Notes: generated by a model from the sequence alone, not told the origin. 64,000 bases of DNA from CAYQQR01 sp964420035 (GCA_964420035.1 CAYQQR010000015.1:10393-74392), one strand, 5' to 3'; shown: positions 53,522-62,474, counted from the stretch's first letter. Numbers and translations are program-made.

Positions 53522-53550
53522 AAACCCCGCGTATCCCGTAACCCGAGACA
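53522..53550 (-). repeat. R2 arm, right of the S23 gene (inverted)
   Basis: The reverse complement reads TCTCGGGTTACGGGATACGCGGGG then TTTATTATT, matching the left arm at 53092-53130 in inverted orientation; the left arm likewise ends GGTATTATT next to the gene. Confidence 0.78.
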
Positions 53551-53580
53551 TGTATTTAAAAACCATAAAACCATAAAATC

Positions 53581-53946
53581 ATGAAAAGTAATAAAAACGA
53601 AATGCCCTGTTACTTCCAGGAAACCCTGGACTGGACCGAATACATCTACAACATCATCAATTCCTTACCCCCGGAAGCCTGTGAGAAATTTTATAATAAG
53701 CTCAACCAGCATTTACAGGAGATGGTTATTCATTCCGGCAAGGGCATCATTGCCAGAGAATTTGAGGAAGAAGTCCACCACCTTTATCTTTCCCTGGTCC
53801 ACCTGGAAGCCATCGAATCGGTCCTGCAAACTGTTGCTGCCGAAGACTATCTCAAGGACCAGGACCACGTCTTCGTCGAGATACGTTATATGAAGAGGTT
53901 CCTGTTCGAAAAGATCTCTGTCATCGATAGGATGGGGATTTTTTAA
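53581..53946 (+). CDS. Small helical protein of unknown function
   Basis: A 121-residue, fully helical acidic protein (QETLDWTEYIYNIINSLPPEACEKFYNKL, LSLVHLEAIESVLQTVAAEDYL, VEIRYMKRFLFEKISVIDRM). It has no signal peptide or recognised domain. Its size and helix pattern resemble the S23-like bundle but the IAEG motif is missing. It follows the S23 gene by 63 bases across the right R2 arm and is followed by repeat array R4. It might be a partner of the S23 protein; that is a guess. Confidence 0.65.
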   Translation: MKSNKNEMPCYFQETLDWTEYIYNIINSLPPEACEKFYNKLNQHLQEMVIHSGKGIIAREFEEEVHHLYLSLVHLEAIESVLQTVAAEDYLKDQDHVFVEIRYMKRFLFEKISVIDRMGIF

Positions 53947-54019
53947 AAAAGGAGGATTTTACCAAGAATTTATCAATAAATGGTGGATTCCCAACAATGA
54001 AATGCAGTGTACCTATTAA

Positions 54020-54520
54020 ACCCCTACAGGGTTTTAAATAATGGGGGAACTGAATATTCTACCATTATTGGATGGTCTACGACCATCTTAGGTTGTTGAA
54101 TTTTCCAGACCTGTCGTTCATACATAGGAAACCCCTACGGGGTTCATGGAGTCAGGTATTACATAATTAAACCGGATAATATCAAATATCTGGAAGAACC
54201 TCGTAGAGGTTCAGTAATGGTAGAAAACGATCATTCAAGAACAACCAAACCTCGTAGAGGTTCAATAATGGTAGATAATGAGCATTCCAGTAAACAAGCC
54301 AAACCTCGTAGAGGTTTANNNNNNNNNNNNNNNNNNNNNNNNNNNNNNNNNNNNNNNNNNNNNNNNNNNNNNNNNNNNNNNNNNNNNNNNNNNNNNNNNN
54401 NNNNNNNNNNNNNNNNNNAACCGGATAATATCAAATATCTGGAAGAACCTCGTAGAGGTTCAGTAATGGTAGAAAACGATCATTCAAGAACAACCAAACC
54501 TCGTAGAGGTTCAATAATGA
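54020..54520. repeat. Palindrome array R4 (CTACG/CGTAG loops) with gap
   Basis: A run of 15-base palindromes AACCC-CTACA-GGGTT, ATGGT-CTACG-ACCAT, AACCC-CTACG-GGGTT and several AACCT-CGTAG-AGGTT, spaced about 50 bases apart by related sequences (TCAATAATGGTAGA...). About 100 bases before the gap (54171-54270) recur almost exactly after it (54419-54518). Spacers are homologous, so this is not a CRISPR. No gene is seen in 53947-54614. Confidence 0.85.
54319..54418. other. Assembly gap of 100 N
   Basis: Exactly 100 N inside array R4, with near-identical sequence on both sides; the true length is unknown and the two flanks may be the same locus. Confidence 0.99.
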
Positions 54521-54575
54521 TCATACGTCCGTGGTCCGTCGTCAAAATTTAATCTCTTTTTTACATTCAAATAAT

Positions 54576-54583
54576 TACTTTTG
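54576..54583 (+). promoter_or_regulatory. Putative -7 box TACTTTTG of the PhoR-like kinase
   Basis: TACTTTTG matches TAnnTTTG, 31 bases before the start. A T-rich stretch at 54557-54562 lies near the -33 position. Confidence 0.45.
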
Positions 54584-54614
54584 TTTGGATATTCATTAGT
54601 TTGTTTTTACAAAC

Positions 54615-55655
54615 ATGCGAACCTCCTCCCCGCGCCAAATGGCCCTATTCGTTGCCCTGGTGATCGCCGTCATCGGCGGGGTAGTGGTGATACTGACGGG
54701 CAACTTCAAGACCGCCAACATCTGGATGCCCCTGCTGGGCGGTGCGGTGCTGCTTTTCGCCATCACCTTCGTCATCGTCTACTACACCCTGCAGCGATTC
54801 ATCTACCAGAAGATCAGCCCCATATACAAGACCATCACCAGCGTGCCCCTTACCGAAAAACAAATTCGCAGGGAGCTGGAACAAAAAGACGCCATCAAGG
54901 AGGTGAACGACCAGGTGATCGACTATGCCAAACGCAAGGCCAAGGAGATCAAGAAACTCAAACAGCTCGAACAATACCGCAAGGAGTTCCTGGGCAACGT
55001 CTCCCACGAACTGAAAACCCCCATCTTCAACATACAGGGCTACATCCTGACCCTGCTGGACGGCGGACTGGAAGATACTTCCATCAACCACGAATACCTG
55101 GAACGTACCGAGAAAAGCATCAACCGCATGATCTCCATCGTGGAGGACCTGGAATCCATCTCCCGGCTGGAATCGGGCGAACTTATCCTGGACTACGGGG
55201 CCTTCGACATCGTCCAGCTTGCCAAAGACGTGATCGAGGAACAGGAAATGCGCGCCAAAAAAGCCAAGGTCAAACTTAAGCTGGTGGATTCCAGCGACAA
55301 GCCCGTCATGGTGTATGCCGACCGGAAACGCATCTTCGAGGTGGTCAACAACCTGGTGGTCAATTCGATAAACTACAGCAACGAGGGCGGTAAGACCCTC
55401 ATCTCCTTCCACGATATGGGCGACAACATCCTGGTGGACGTGAGCGACGACGGCATCGGTATTGCTCCCAATGAGATCCCCAGGATCTTCGAGCGTTTTT
55501 ACCGCACCGACAAAAGCCGCTCGCGCGACCAGGGAGGGACCGGACTGGGCCTGTCTATCGTCAAGCATATCATCGAGGCGCATCACCAGACCATCAACGT
55601 GCGCAGCACCCCCGACACGGGCTCCTCCTTTGCCTTCACCCTCAAAAAGGCCTGA
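54615..55655 (+). CDS. Orphan PhoR-like sensor histidine kinase
   Basis: A 346-residue kinase with two membrane segments (about 9-30 and 37-62) and almost no periplasmic domain. It has HisKA with FLGNVSHELKTPIFNIQGY (His about 130), then HATPase_c with VVNSINYSNEGG (N), VSDDGIGIAPNEIPRIFERFYRTDKSRSR (G1/F) and GGTGLGLSIVKHI (G2). The SHELKTPI and FERFYR wording is that of PhoR-type kinases. No regulator gene is adjacent, so its partner is elsewhere. GC content is visibly higher than in the flanking repeats. Confidence 0.93.
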   Translation: MRTSSPRQMALFVALVIAVIGGVVVILTGNFKTANIWMPLLGGAVLLFAITFVIVYYTLQRFIYQKISPIYKTITSVPLTEKQIRRELEQKDAIKEVNDQVIDYAKRKAKEIKKLKQLEQYRKEFLGNVSHELKTPIFNIQGYILTLLDGGLEDTSINHEYLERTEKSINRMISIVEDLESISRLESGELILDYGAFDIVQLAKDVIEEQEMRAKKAKVKLKLVDSSDKPVMVYADRKRIFEVVNNLVVNSINYSNEGGKTLISFHDMGDNILVDVSDDGIGIAPNEIPRIFERFYRTDKSRSRDQGGTGLGLSIVKHIIEAHHQTINVRSTPDTGSSFAFTLKKA

Positions 55656-56093
55656 TCCCCCTGATCCACAATCCATTGGTGAAATTGCCGTGCTTCATGG
55701 AGTACTTGCATTTTATCCTGTATAAGTCTATCTTTGTTAACTTTTTACGGGTTACGGGTTTCGCGTTACGCGTAGTCTATGCCGTGGTTTAATTTGCCCG
55801 TAGGACATACATAATTGTAGAAAGAAGTGCCGTTAATAAAGCGGCCCGATTTCCATCTTCGGAAAAATGAAAATGGTAAGACGGGACGCAAAAACAAAAA
55901 AGCTGGAAAAAAGAGAACCGGGAACCGTAAACTGAGAACCGGGAACCGAGAACGAATTATGTATCCCCTACGGGGAATTAAGGATTGTTTTCATCTCTGT
56001 GCTACAATTATGTATGGCCTGCGGCCAATATTGAATAGCTTTTAAGTAAATAAATGTTCATATGCAATAAAATTCAGTATTCGAAACAATAGA
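55656..56093. other. Intergenic region with several repeat families
   Basis: No convincing gene. It holds a solo R2 copy (55746-55772), AGAACCGGGAACCG repeats (55911-55952, the same family as 3459-3487), an R4-like CCCCTACGGGG palindrome (about 55965-55975) and GGCCTGCGGCC (about 56019). A short open frame across these repeats has repeat-like composition and is not called. Confidence 0.75.
55746..55772 (+). repeat. R2 repeat, solo copy
   Basis: ACGGGTTACGGGTTTCGCGTTACGCG, the same words as the arms at 53092-53130 and 53522-53550 but with no gene beside it. Confidence 0.8.
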
Positions 56094-59000
56094 ATGTCCA
56101 ACAGATTCAAAGAATATAAGAAACTTGACCTCCCTGGTCTTAACCGTGAGATACAGGAGCGCTGGCACAAGACCAAAGCTTTCCATAAGAGCCTGGAGAA
56201 ACGCCGGGACCGCGGGGAGTTTATCTTTTACGAGGGGCCGCCCTCGGCTAACGGCATTCCCGGCATTCACCACGTGATCTCCCGTACCATCAAGGATATA
56301 TTCTGCCGCTACAAGACCCAGAAAGGCTTCCTGGTGGAACGCAAGGCCGGCTGGGATACCCACGGTCTGCCCGTGGAGCTGTCCGTGGAGAAATCCCTGG
56401 GCATCACCAAGGAAGATATCGGCACCAGGATCAGCATCACCGAATATAACGAGAAGTGCAAACGCGAGGTGATGCGCTATACGGCCGAGTGGGAGCAGCT
56501 CACCGACCGGATGGGCTACTGGATCGACATGGACCATCCCTACGTCACCTACGACAACCGCTATATCGAAACCCTCTGGTGGCTGCTCAAGCAGCTCTTT
56601 AAAAAGGACCTTCTCTATAAAGGCTACAGCGTGCAGCCCTATTCGCCGGCAGCGGGTTCCGGGCTCAGCTCCCACGAGCTTAACCAGCCCGGCTGCTACC
56701 GCGATGTCAAGGACACCACCGTCGTGGCCCAGTTCGAAGTGATCCGGGACGAGAAATCGGAATTTCTCTTTAAGGAAACCGATACCCCGGTCTACCTGCT
56801 GGCCTGGACCACCACGCCCTGGACCCTGCCTTCGAACACAGCCCTCACCATGGGAGATAACATAGACTACGTGCTGGTGCGCACCTTCAATACCTACACC
56901 GGGGATCCCATCAGCGTGGTCCTGGCAAAAGAGCTCCTGCACGAGTTTTTCCCCGAAAAGGATAAGGACCTGAAGCTGGAAGATTATAAAGAAGGGGATA
57001 AGCACGTTCCCTGCAAGGTCCTGAAAACCTTCAAGGGCAAGGAATTCGAATGGATCTCCTATAAGCAATTACTCGACTGGGTCGAAACCATGGGTCGGTC
57101 CCACAAGGTGCTGCTGGGTGATTTTGTCACTACCGAAGAAGGAACCGGCATTGTGCATATCGCACCTACCTTCGGTGCCGACGACCTGCGGGTGGCACAG
57201 GAATACGACATTTCCGCCCTCCTGGTGGTCGACAGGAACGGCTGGAAACAACCCCTGGTGGATAAGAACGGTAAGTTCTACAGGATCGGGGACCTGGATC
57301 CGGAATTCGTGAAGGAATACGTGAACGAGGACAGCTACAGGGAATTTGCCGGCCGCTACGTGAAGAACGAATACGACCCGGGTGCCGGTCCGGATACCGA
57401 GCCCACCGACGTGCATATCGCGGTGGACCTGAAGAAAAGCGGCAAAGCCTTCCAGATCTCCAGGTACGTGCACAACTATCCTCACTGCTGGCGCACCGAC
57501 AAGCCCGTGCTCTATTATCCCATGGACTCCTGGTTCATCCGCACCACCAGGATGAAGGACAAGCTCATCGGGCTGAACAACACCATCAACTGGAAACCCC
57601 CGTCAACGGGGCAGGGCCGTTTCGGCAAGTGGCTCGAGAACCTGGTGGACTGGAACCTGTCGCGCTCCCGCTTCTGGGGTACCCCGCTGCCCATCTGGGT
57701 GACCGGGGACAGGCAGGAACATAAGGCCATCGGGTCGGTGGCAGAACTGAAGGAAGAAATAGAAAAGGCCATGCAGGCCGGGTTCATGGATAAAAATCCC
57801 CTGCAAGATTACGTGGAAGGGGACTTTTCGGCGGAGAACTACGAAAAATTCGACCTGCACCGTCCCTTCGTGGACGAGATCGTGCTGGTTTCGGGGAAAG
57901 GGAAAAAAATGTTCCGGGAACCCGACCTGATCGACGTGTGGTTCGACTCGGGTGCCATGCCCTATGCCCAGTTCCATTATCCTTTCGAGCGGAAGGATGA
58001 TTTCGACAAGCTCTTCCCGGCCGATTTCATTGCCGAGGGGGTGGACCAGACCCGCGGGTGGTTCTTCACCCTGCATGCCATCGCCACCATGGTTTCCGGC
58101 TCGGTGAGCTTCAAAAACATCATATCCAACGGCTTGATCCTGGACAAGAATGGCAACAAGATGTCGAAACGCCTGGGCAATGCCGTGGATCCCTTCAGGA
58201 CCATCGACGATCACGGGGCCGATCCCCTGCGCTGGTACCTGATGACCAACGCCCAGCCCTGGGACAACCTGAAGTTCGACATCAGCGGCGTGGAGGAGGT
58301 CAAGCGCAAATTCTTCGGCACCCTCTACAACACCTATTCCTTCTTCGCCCTCTATGCCAATGTGGACGGGTTTACCTACAAGGAAGAAGAGATCCCCCTG
58401 GAAAAACGGCCCGAGATCGACCGCTGGATCATCTCCCTGCTGAACTCGCTGGTGGCCGACGTGGACGCTTATTATGAAGACTACGAACCCACCAGGGCCG
58501 GAAGGGCCATCGAGGAGTTTGTCCTGGACCACCTGAGCAACTGGTACGTGCGACTGAACCGCAAGCGCTACTGGGGCGGGGAATATGACCAGGACAAGGT
58601 CGCCGCCTACCAGACGCTGTATACCTGCCTGGAAACCATTAGCATGCTGATGGCTCCCCTGGCACCCTTCTTTGCCGACCGGCTGTTCATGGACCTGAAT
58701 GCCGTGACCGGGAAGTTTGAGGAAGAGTCGGTGCATCACACCGATTTCCCGAAGGCGGACAAAAAGCAGATCGACAAGGCCCTGGAGGAGCGTATGGACC
58801 TGGCCCAGAAAGTGTCGTCCATGGTGCTCAGTCTGCGCAGGAAAGTGGACATCCGGGTGCGCCAGCCCCTGAACAAGCTGATGGTGCCGGTACTGGACAA
58901 CGGTTTCGTGGAACGCTTCGAGGCGGTCAGGCCCCTGATCCTTTCCGAGGTGAACGTGAAGGAAGTGGAATACATCACCGACACTTCGGGCATCCTGGTC

Positions 59001-59531
59001 AAGAAGATCAAACCCAACTTCAGGTCGCTGGGACCAAGGTACGGCAAGCTGATGAAGCAGATCACCGCCGGGATCGGCAAGTTCGGCCAGGAAGACATTG
59101 CCAGGTTCGAGGAGCAGGGCCGTTGGACCCTGGAGGTGGACGGCCGGGAGATCGAGCTGGGACTTGAGGACGTGGAGATACTTTCCGAGGATATCCCCGG
59201 CTGGCTGGTGGCCAGTGACGGCAGGCTGACGGTGGCCCTGGACATCAACATCACCCCGGAGCTGCGGCAGGAGGGGATCGCCCGGGAACTGGTGAACCGG
59301 ATCCAGAACTACAGGAAAGAGAAGGATTTTGACGTTACCGACAAGATAAAGGTAACTATTGAAACCAGGGAAAAGATCAAGGAGGCTGTTAAAAAGCATG
59401 AAAAATACATTGCCGGGCAGACCCTGGCAAAGACCGTGGAAATGACTGATAATCTGGAAGAAGCAGACTCGAAGCCGGTGGAGCTGGAAGACGGCCTGCG
59501 GACCAGGATCAGGATTGAGCGTATTGGTTAA
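56094..59531 (+). CDS. ileS: Isoleucyl-tRNA synthetase
   Basis: A 1145-residue class Ia synthetase. The HIGH-type motif is in PPSANGIPGIHHV (about 50-62), GWDTHGLPVELSVEK follows, and TTTPWTLPSNTALTM lies in the CP1 editing domain. KMSKR sits in NGNKMSKRLGNAVDPF near residue 688. The C-terminal extension lacks the C-terminal zinc-finger Cys of E. coli IleRS, which matches the eukaryote-like (type 2, often mupirocin-tolerant) IleRS usual in Bacteroidota. It is complete and GC-rich. It is followed 44 bases later by the DksA-like gene. Confidence 0.97.
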   Translation: MSNRFKEYKKLDLPGLNREIQERWHKTKAFHKSLEKRRDRGEFIFYEGPPSANGIPGIHHVISRTIKDIFCRYKTQKGFLVERKAGWDTHGLPVELSVEKSLGITKEDIGTRISITEYNEKCKREVMRYTAEWEQLTDRMGYWIDMDHPYVTYDNRYIETLWWLLKQLFKKDLLYKGYSVQPYSPAAGSGLSSHELNQPGCYRDVKDTTVVAQFEVIRDEKSEFLFKETDTPVYLLAWTTTPWTLPSNTALTMGDNIDYVLVRTFNTYTGDPISVVLAKELLHEFFPEKDKDLKLEDYKEGDKHVPCKVLKTFKGKEFEWISYKQLLDWVETMGRSHKVLLGDFVTTEEGTGIVHIAPTFGADDLRVAQEYDISALLVVDRNGWKQPLVDKNGKFYRIGDLDPEFVKEYVNEDSYREFAGRYVKNEYDPGAGPDTEPTDVHIAVDLKKSGKAFQISRYVHNYPHCWRTDKPVLYYPMDSWFIRTTRMKDKLIGLNNTINWKPPSTGQGRFGKWLENLVDWNLSRSRFWGTPLPIWVTGDRQEHKAIGSVAELKEEIEKAMQAGFMDKNPLQDYVEGDFSAENYEKFDLHRPFVDEIVLVSGKGKKMFREPDLIDVWFDSGAMPYAQFHYPFERKDDFDKLFPADFIAEGVDQTRGWFFTLHAIATMVSGSVSFKNIISNGLILDKNGNKMSKRLGNAVDPFRTIDDHGADPLRWYLMTNAQPWDNLKFDISGVEEVKRKFFGTLYNTYSFFALYANVDGFTYKEEEIPLEKRPEIDRWIISLLNSLVADVDAYYEDYEPTRAGRAIEEFVLDHLSNWYVRLNRKRYWGGEYDQDKVAAYQTLYTCLETISMLMAPLAPFFADRLFMDLNAVTGKFEEESVHHTDFPKADKKQIDKALEERMDLAQKVSSMVLSLRRKVDIRVRQPLNKLMVPVLDNGFVERFEAVRPLILSEVNVKEVEYITDTSGILVKKIKPNFRSLGPRYGKLMKQITAGIGKFGQEDIARFEEQGRWTLEVDGREIELGLEDVEILSEDIPGWLVASDGRLTVALDINITPELRQEGIARELVNRIQNYRKEKDFDVTDKIKVTIETREKIKEAVKKHEKYIAGQTLAKTVEMTDNLEEADSKPVELEDGLRTRIRIERIG

Positions 59532-59575
59532 GACCGAATTAAATTTTTTTTTATATTTATTTAAAATTTACGGCT

Positions 59576-59953
59576 ATGGCAGAAAAGACAAGGTATTCGG
59601 ACGAGGAGCTGCAGGAGTTCAAACAGATCATCCTGGACAAGCTTGCTAAGGCCAAAGAAGACTATGAACTGTTGAAATCGGCGATCACCCAGAGTGAATC
59701 CAACGATACGGAAGACACTTCCCCGACCTTCAAAGTGCTGGAAGAAGGCGCCGCCACCCTGAGCAAGGAAGAGGCCGGGCGACTGGCCCAGCGGCAGCAG
59801 AAGTTCATCCAGCATCTGGAAGGCGCCCTGATAAGGATTGAGAACAAAACCTACGGCATCTGCCGGGAAACGGGAAAGCTGATCTCGAAGGAAAGGCTAA
59901 GGGCCGTGCCACATGCCACGCTATCCATAGAGGCAAAGCAGAATCAATCTTAG
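59576..59953 (+). CDS. TraR/DksA-family protein with reduced zinc site
   Basis: A 125-residue protein: an N-terminal coiled coil (EELQEFKQIILDKLAKAKEDYELL, with an acidic tip SESNDTEDTSP) then the DksA-type C-terminal segment TYGICRETGKLISKERLRAVPHATLSIEAKQ. Only one of the four zinc cysteines remains (GIC); the others are replaced by Thr/Gly/Ser-type residues, as in many Bacteroidota DksA-like proteins. It probably binds the RNA polymerase secondary channel, affecting stringent control. Its place behind ileS is common in the phylum. Confidence 0.9.
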   Translation: MAEKTRYSDEELQEFKQIILDKLAKAKEDYELLKSAITQSESNDTEDTSPTFKVLEEGAATLSKEEAGRLAQRQQKFIQHLEGALIRIENKTYGICRETGKLISKERLRAVPHATLSIEAKQNQS

Positions 59954-59971
59954 GAAAGTCGAATTTTTTTT

Positions 59972-60059
59972 AGGTCACAGAGTGTCACAGAGTGAAATTG
60001 AGTCACACAGAGCAGGTTTCTCTGTGGTTCTCTGATTTTCTCTGTGGTTCTCTGTGACC
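59972..60059. repeat. R3 element, gene-less copy 3
   Basis: An 88-base copy: AGGTCACAGAG, two further CACAGAG words, then three TCTCTGTGGTTC-like words and CTCTGTGACC. It lies between the DksA-like gene and the sugar transferase, and its right end is 22 bases from the transferase stop. Confidence 0.88.
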
Positions 60060-60081
60060 AGATCATCAATAACCCAGGGAC

Positions 60082-61620
60082 CTACTTACTCCTGGCTCGT
60101 TTTACAATAATATTATACATAATCCTCCAGAAATACCTCCAGTTGGTAAAAAAGGGATGCTTATCGTATTCATCGAAATACTTCGCCTCCGAGGCCTCGA
60201 TCTCCCCGATCGTCTTCGGCAGGTGGGCATAGTAGGGCGGGAGCAGTCCCGGCCGGTATTGGATCCTCCTCGCCTGGTGTTCCTTTGAATACAGCCTGAA
60301 ATAGTGTTCCGTGATGGGCCTGACCCCCACCAGCTTCAGGTCCCCTTTCATCCAGTTGATCAGCATGGGCAGCTCGTCGATCCAGAAGGCCCGCATGATC
60401 TTTCCTGCTGAAGAGATACGGAAATCGTTCCTGAACTTCCCCCCTTCTTCCAGTCCGTGCATCTTATTCACGTACTCCTGCAGGTATTCCGCGTAAGGAT
60501 GCATGGTGCGCATCTTATACACCTTGATGGTTTTTCCGCCCTTGCCCACCCGGCTCAGCTTGACGAAGGGACCGTAGGTGGGGTTCATGTCGAATACCGG
60601 GTTGCCGTTTTTCTGGCAGACGAAGAAGAAGCGTCCGTTGAGGAACTCCTCTTTGGTGATCCCGAATCCGCAGGAAACTAGTCTGCCCAGGATCTCCGCC
60701 CTGGTGACCACCCGGTTGTTGCCCCGGGTAAGGAAGAAATAGATCTTTTTGGTCAGGTTGAACTTGGGAAAGACCCTTTTGATGATATAGTCGAAAAAGT
60801 AGTAAACCCAGTTGATCCCCGGCGGGAATTTTCTCAGAATTCTTTTCTTTCGCTGGTCCTTGGTCTCGGCACAGCCGATAAACACTCCTTTGGAGGGGAG
60901 CTTTGCATTCACCGTCTCGAAGAACTTGTTGATATAGCGGATATCGTTGATCTTTTTAAGGTTCACGATGCCGGTAAGGTAATTGTCGGGCTGGTAGCGT
61001 ATGTTGAAGCGGGTGGTGGTGGAGACCACCAGGTTTTTTGGATCCAGCAGTTCGATGTTACGGATGATGAAATCGTAGGCTTCCTCACCACATTCCTCAA
61101 CGATATCTTTTTTAAGCTGCATTTCCGAGAGGGACAGGTCGCGTATGAGGATATCCCTTTGGGCCCTTTCCCGGGCAGCTTCAGTATCGATCTTTTTTTC
61201 CATGCGGGGCAGATCCAGCAGGTCGGGGCGCTTACCGTTGGTGGGGGCGTTCACCAGGAAGTAGTGGAGGTTGCCGGCAAGGATCTCCAGGAGGGTGGCC
61301 AGGCCGATGGTCCCGAAGACTACCGCACGGCTGTACTCGTATTGCCGGAAGCCGTACATCAGGATAACGATGATGCCCAGGACGACGAAGTTGACGAACA
61401 TGACGTTCAGGGTGATGGAACTGAAGCGGATGGGTTTTTTTATCCTGAACTTATCGAAAGTGAGGGAGATCGTGAACCAGACGGTTGCCAGGATGGCCAG
61501 TCCCCAGTAATATTTCTCGACCAGGTAAGTTTTGGGAGTTCCTTTCAGCAGGATCATGACAAAAAAAGCTATCCCGATCAGGAGGACATCGAGCAGTATG
61601 GACAGCCATTTTCGGTGCAT
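60082..61620 (-). CDS. Bacterial sugar transferase (WcaJ/WbaP-like)
   Basis: A 512-residue membrane protein. Four or so hydrophobic helices lie in the first 125 residues. A central soluble domain (about 160-330) has NPKNLVVSTTTRFN-type segments. The C-terminal sugar-phosphate transferase domain has VYKMRTMHPYAEYLQ (about 367-381), ISSAGKIMRAFWIDELPMLINWMKGDLKLVGVRPITEHYF and YRPGLLPPYY. The family moves a hexose-1-phosphate onto undecaprenyl phosphate to begin capsule, O-antigen or exopolysaccharide units. The usual KVGRNG-type start of the domain is RVGKGGKTIKV here. No glycan cluster adjoins it. Confidence 0.9.
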   Translation of the reverse strand: MHRKWLSILLDVLLIGIAFFVMILLKGTPKTYLVEKYYWGLAILATVWFTISLTFDKFRIKKPIRFSSITLNVMFVNFVVLGIIVILMYGFRQYEYSRAVVFGTIGLATLLEILAGNLHYFLVNAPTNGKRPDLLDLPRMEKKIDTEAARERAQRDILIRDLSLSEMQLKKDIVEECGEEAYDFIIRNIELLDPKNLVVSTTTRFNIRYQPDNYLTGIVNLKKINDIRYINKFFETVNAKLPSKGVFIGCAETKDQRKKRILRKFPPGINWVYYFFDYIIKRVFPKFNLTKKIYFFLTRGNNRVVTRAEILGRLVSCGFGITKEEFLNGRFFFVCQKNGNPVFDMNPTYGPFVKLSRVGKGGKTIKVYKMRTMHPYAEYLQEYVNKMHGLEEGGKFRNDFRISSAGKIMRAFWIDELPMLINWMKGDLKLVGVRPITEHYFRLYSKEHQARRIQYRPGLLPPYYAHLPKTIGEIEASEAKYFDEYDKHPFFTNWRYFWRIMYNIIVKRARSK

Positions 61621-61754
61621 GGAGGAGGGTTTACCGTAAAATTAGTGTTCTTATGTTATTGGACTATCAATTCATGGGGAATAGTTGCATTTTTTTCAAC
61701 ATGGGGGTACGATATTTTCAACGACCAGGTATTAAGATAAAGTGAGGATTATTT

Positions 61755-61804
61755 AGGTCACAGAGAACCACAGAGAAAAATAGAGTACCACAGAGGTAAA
61801 TAGG
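61755..61804 (+). repeat. R3 left arm of the GxxExxY cassette
   Basis: AGGTCACAGAGAACCACAGAG and two more CACAGAG words, ending 14 bases before the GxxExxY start. The inverted partner is 62202-62243. Confidence 0.85.
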
Positions 61805-61817
61805 TCTAACTTAAATC

Positions 61818-62195
61818 ATGAATATGGAGTTAAATGCAATAACTAACAAGATTATCGGTGCTGCTATTGCAGTACATACCAGGTTTGGGCCGGGTTTATT
61901 AGAATCTGCCTACAAGGAGTGTCTGTATTTTGAAGCCCTGGATAGAGGGCTATATGTTCTTAAAGAATATCCAATGCCTTTAATTTACAAAGATGTGCAT
62001 TTAGATTATGGGTATAGAATTGATTTACTGGTTGAAAATAAAGTAGTTGTCGAACTCAAAGCTGTTGATGCAATCAATGATGTTCATCTGGCTCAGGTTT
62101 TAACCTATTTAAAGCTTGGAAATTTTAAACTGGGTCTTTTAATAAATTTCAATGTATTGAAGCTAAAGGATGGGATTAAAAGAATTATTAACTAA
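61818..62195 (+). CDS. GxxExxY protein (PDDEXK-like nuclease fold)
   Basis: A 125-residue protein. GPGLLESAYKECLYFEAL carries the name-giving GxxExxY motif (about 29-35). YGYRIDLLVENKVVVELKAVD is the PDDEXK core (Asp, then E-x-K). LAQVLTYLKLGNFKLGLLINFN and GIKRIIN close the fold. The biochemical role is not established; a nuclease activity is predicted from the fold. The gene lies between inverted R3 arms (61755-61804 and 62202-62243), and three R3 copies without the gene are in the window. It is complete. Confidence 0.88.
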   Translation: MNMELNAITNKIIGAAIAVHTRFGPGLLESAYKECLYFEALDRGLYVLKEYPMPLIYKDVHLDYGYRIDLLVENKVVVELKAVDAINDVHLAQVLTYLKLGNFKLGLLINFNVLKLKDGIKRIIN

Positions 62196-62201
62196 TTCTT
62201 T

Positions 62202-62474
62202 CTCTGTGAAACTCAATTTAACTCTGTGACACTCTGTGACCTAATAAAATAACCCAGTTGTTTTATATTAAATTATAAAAACGCATTCAATTCATTCATT
62301 GCGAATAATTACAGCTCTGTGAAACTCAATTTAACTCTGTGACACTCTGTGACCTAATAAAATAACCCAGTTGTTTTATATTAAATTATAAAAACGCATT
62401 CAATTCATTCATTGCGAATAATTACAGCTCTGTGAAACTCAATTTAACTCTGTGACACTCTGTGACCTAATATT
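62202..62474. repeat. R3 right arm expanded into a 113-base tandem repeat
   Basis: CTCTGTGAAACTC starts at 62202, 62315 and 62428, so the period is 113 bases: two full units and a partial third. Each unit holds the R3 right arm (CTCTGTGAAACTC...CTCTGTGACCT) plus about 70 bases of AT-rich sequence. Units look identical. No gene. Confidence 0.95.

Noticed and set aside
54180..54520. Possible CRISPR array
   Set aside because: The regular part is a 15-base palindrome and the spacers are homologous to each other; no cas genes in the window.
55827..56045. Small plus-strand open frame of 72 codons
   Set aside because: Built from AGAACCGGGAACCG and CCCCTACGGGG repeats; no start signal or domain.
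57603..59399. Minus-strand open frame of about 598 codons
   Set aside because: Antisense to ileS; composition is that of a complement of a GC-rich gene, with no domain.
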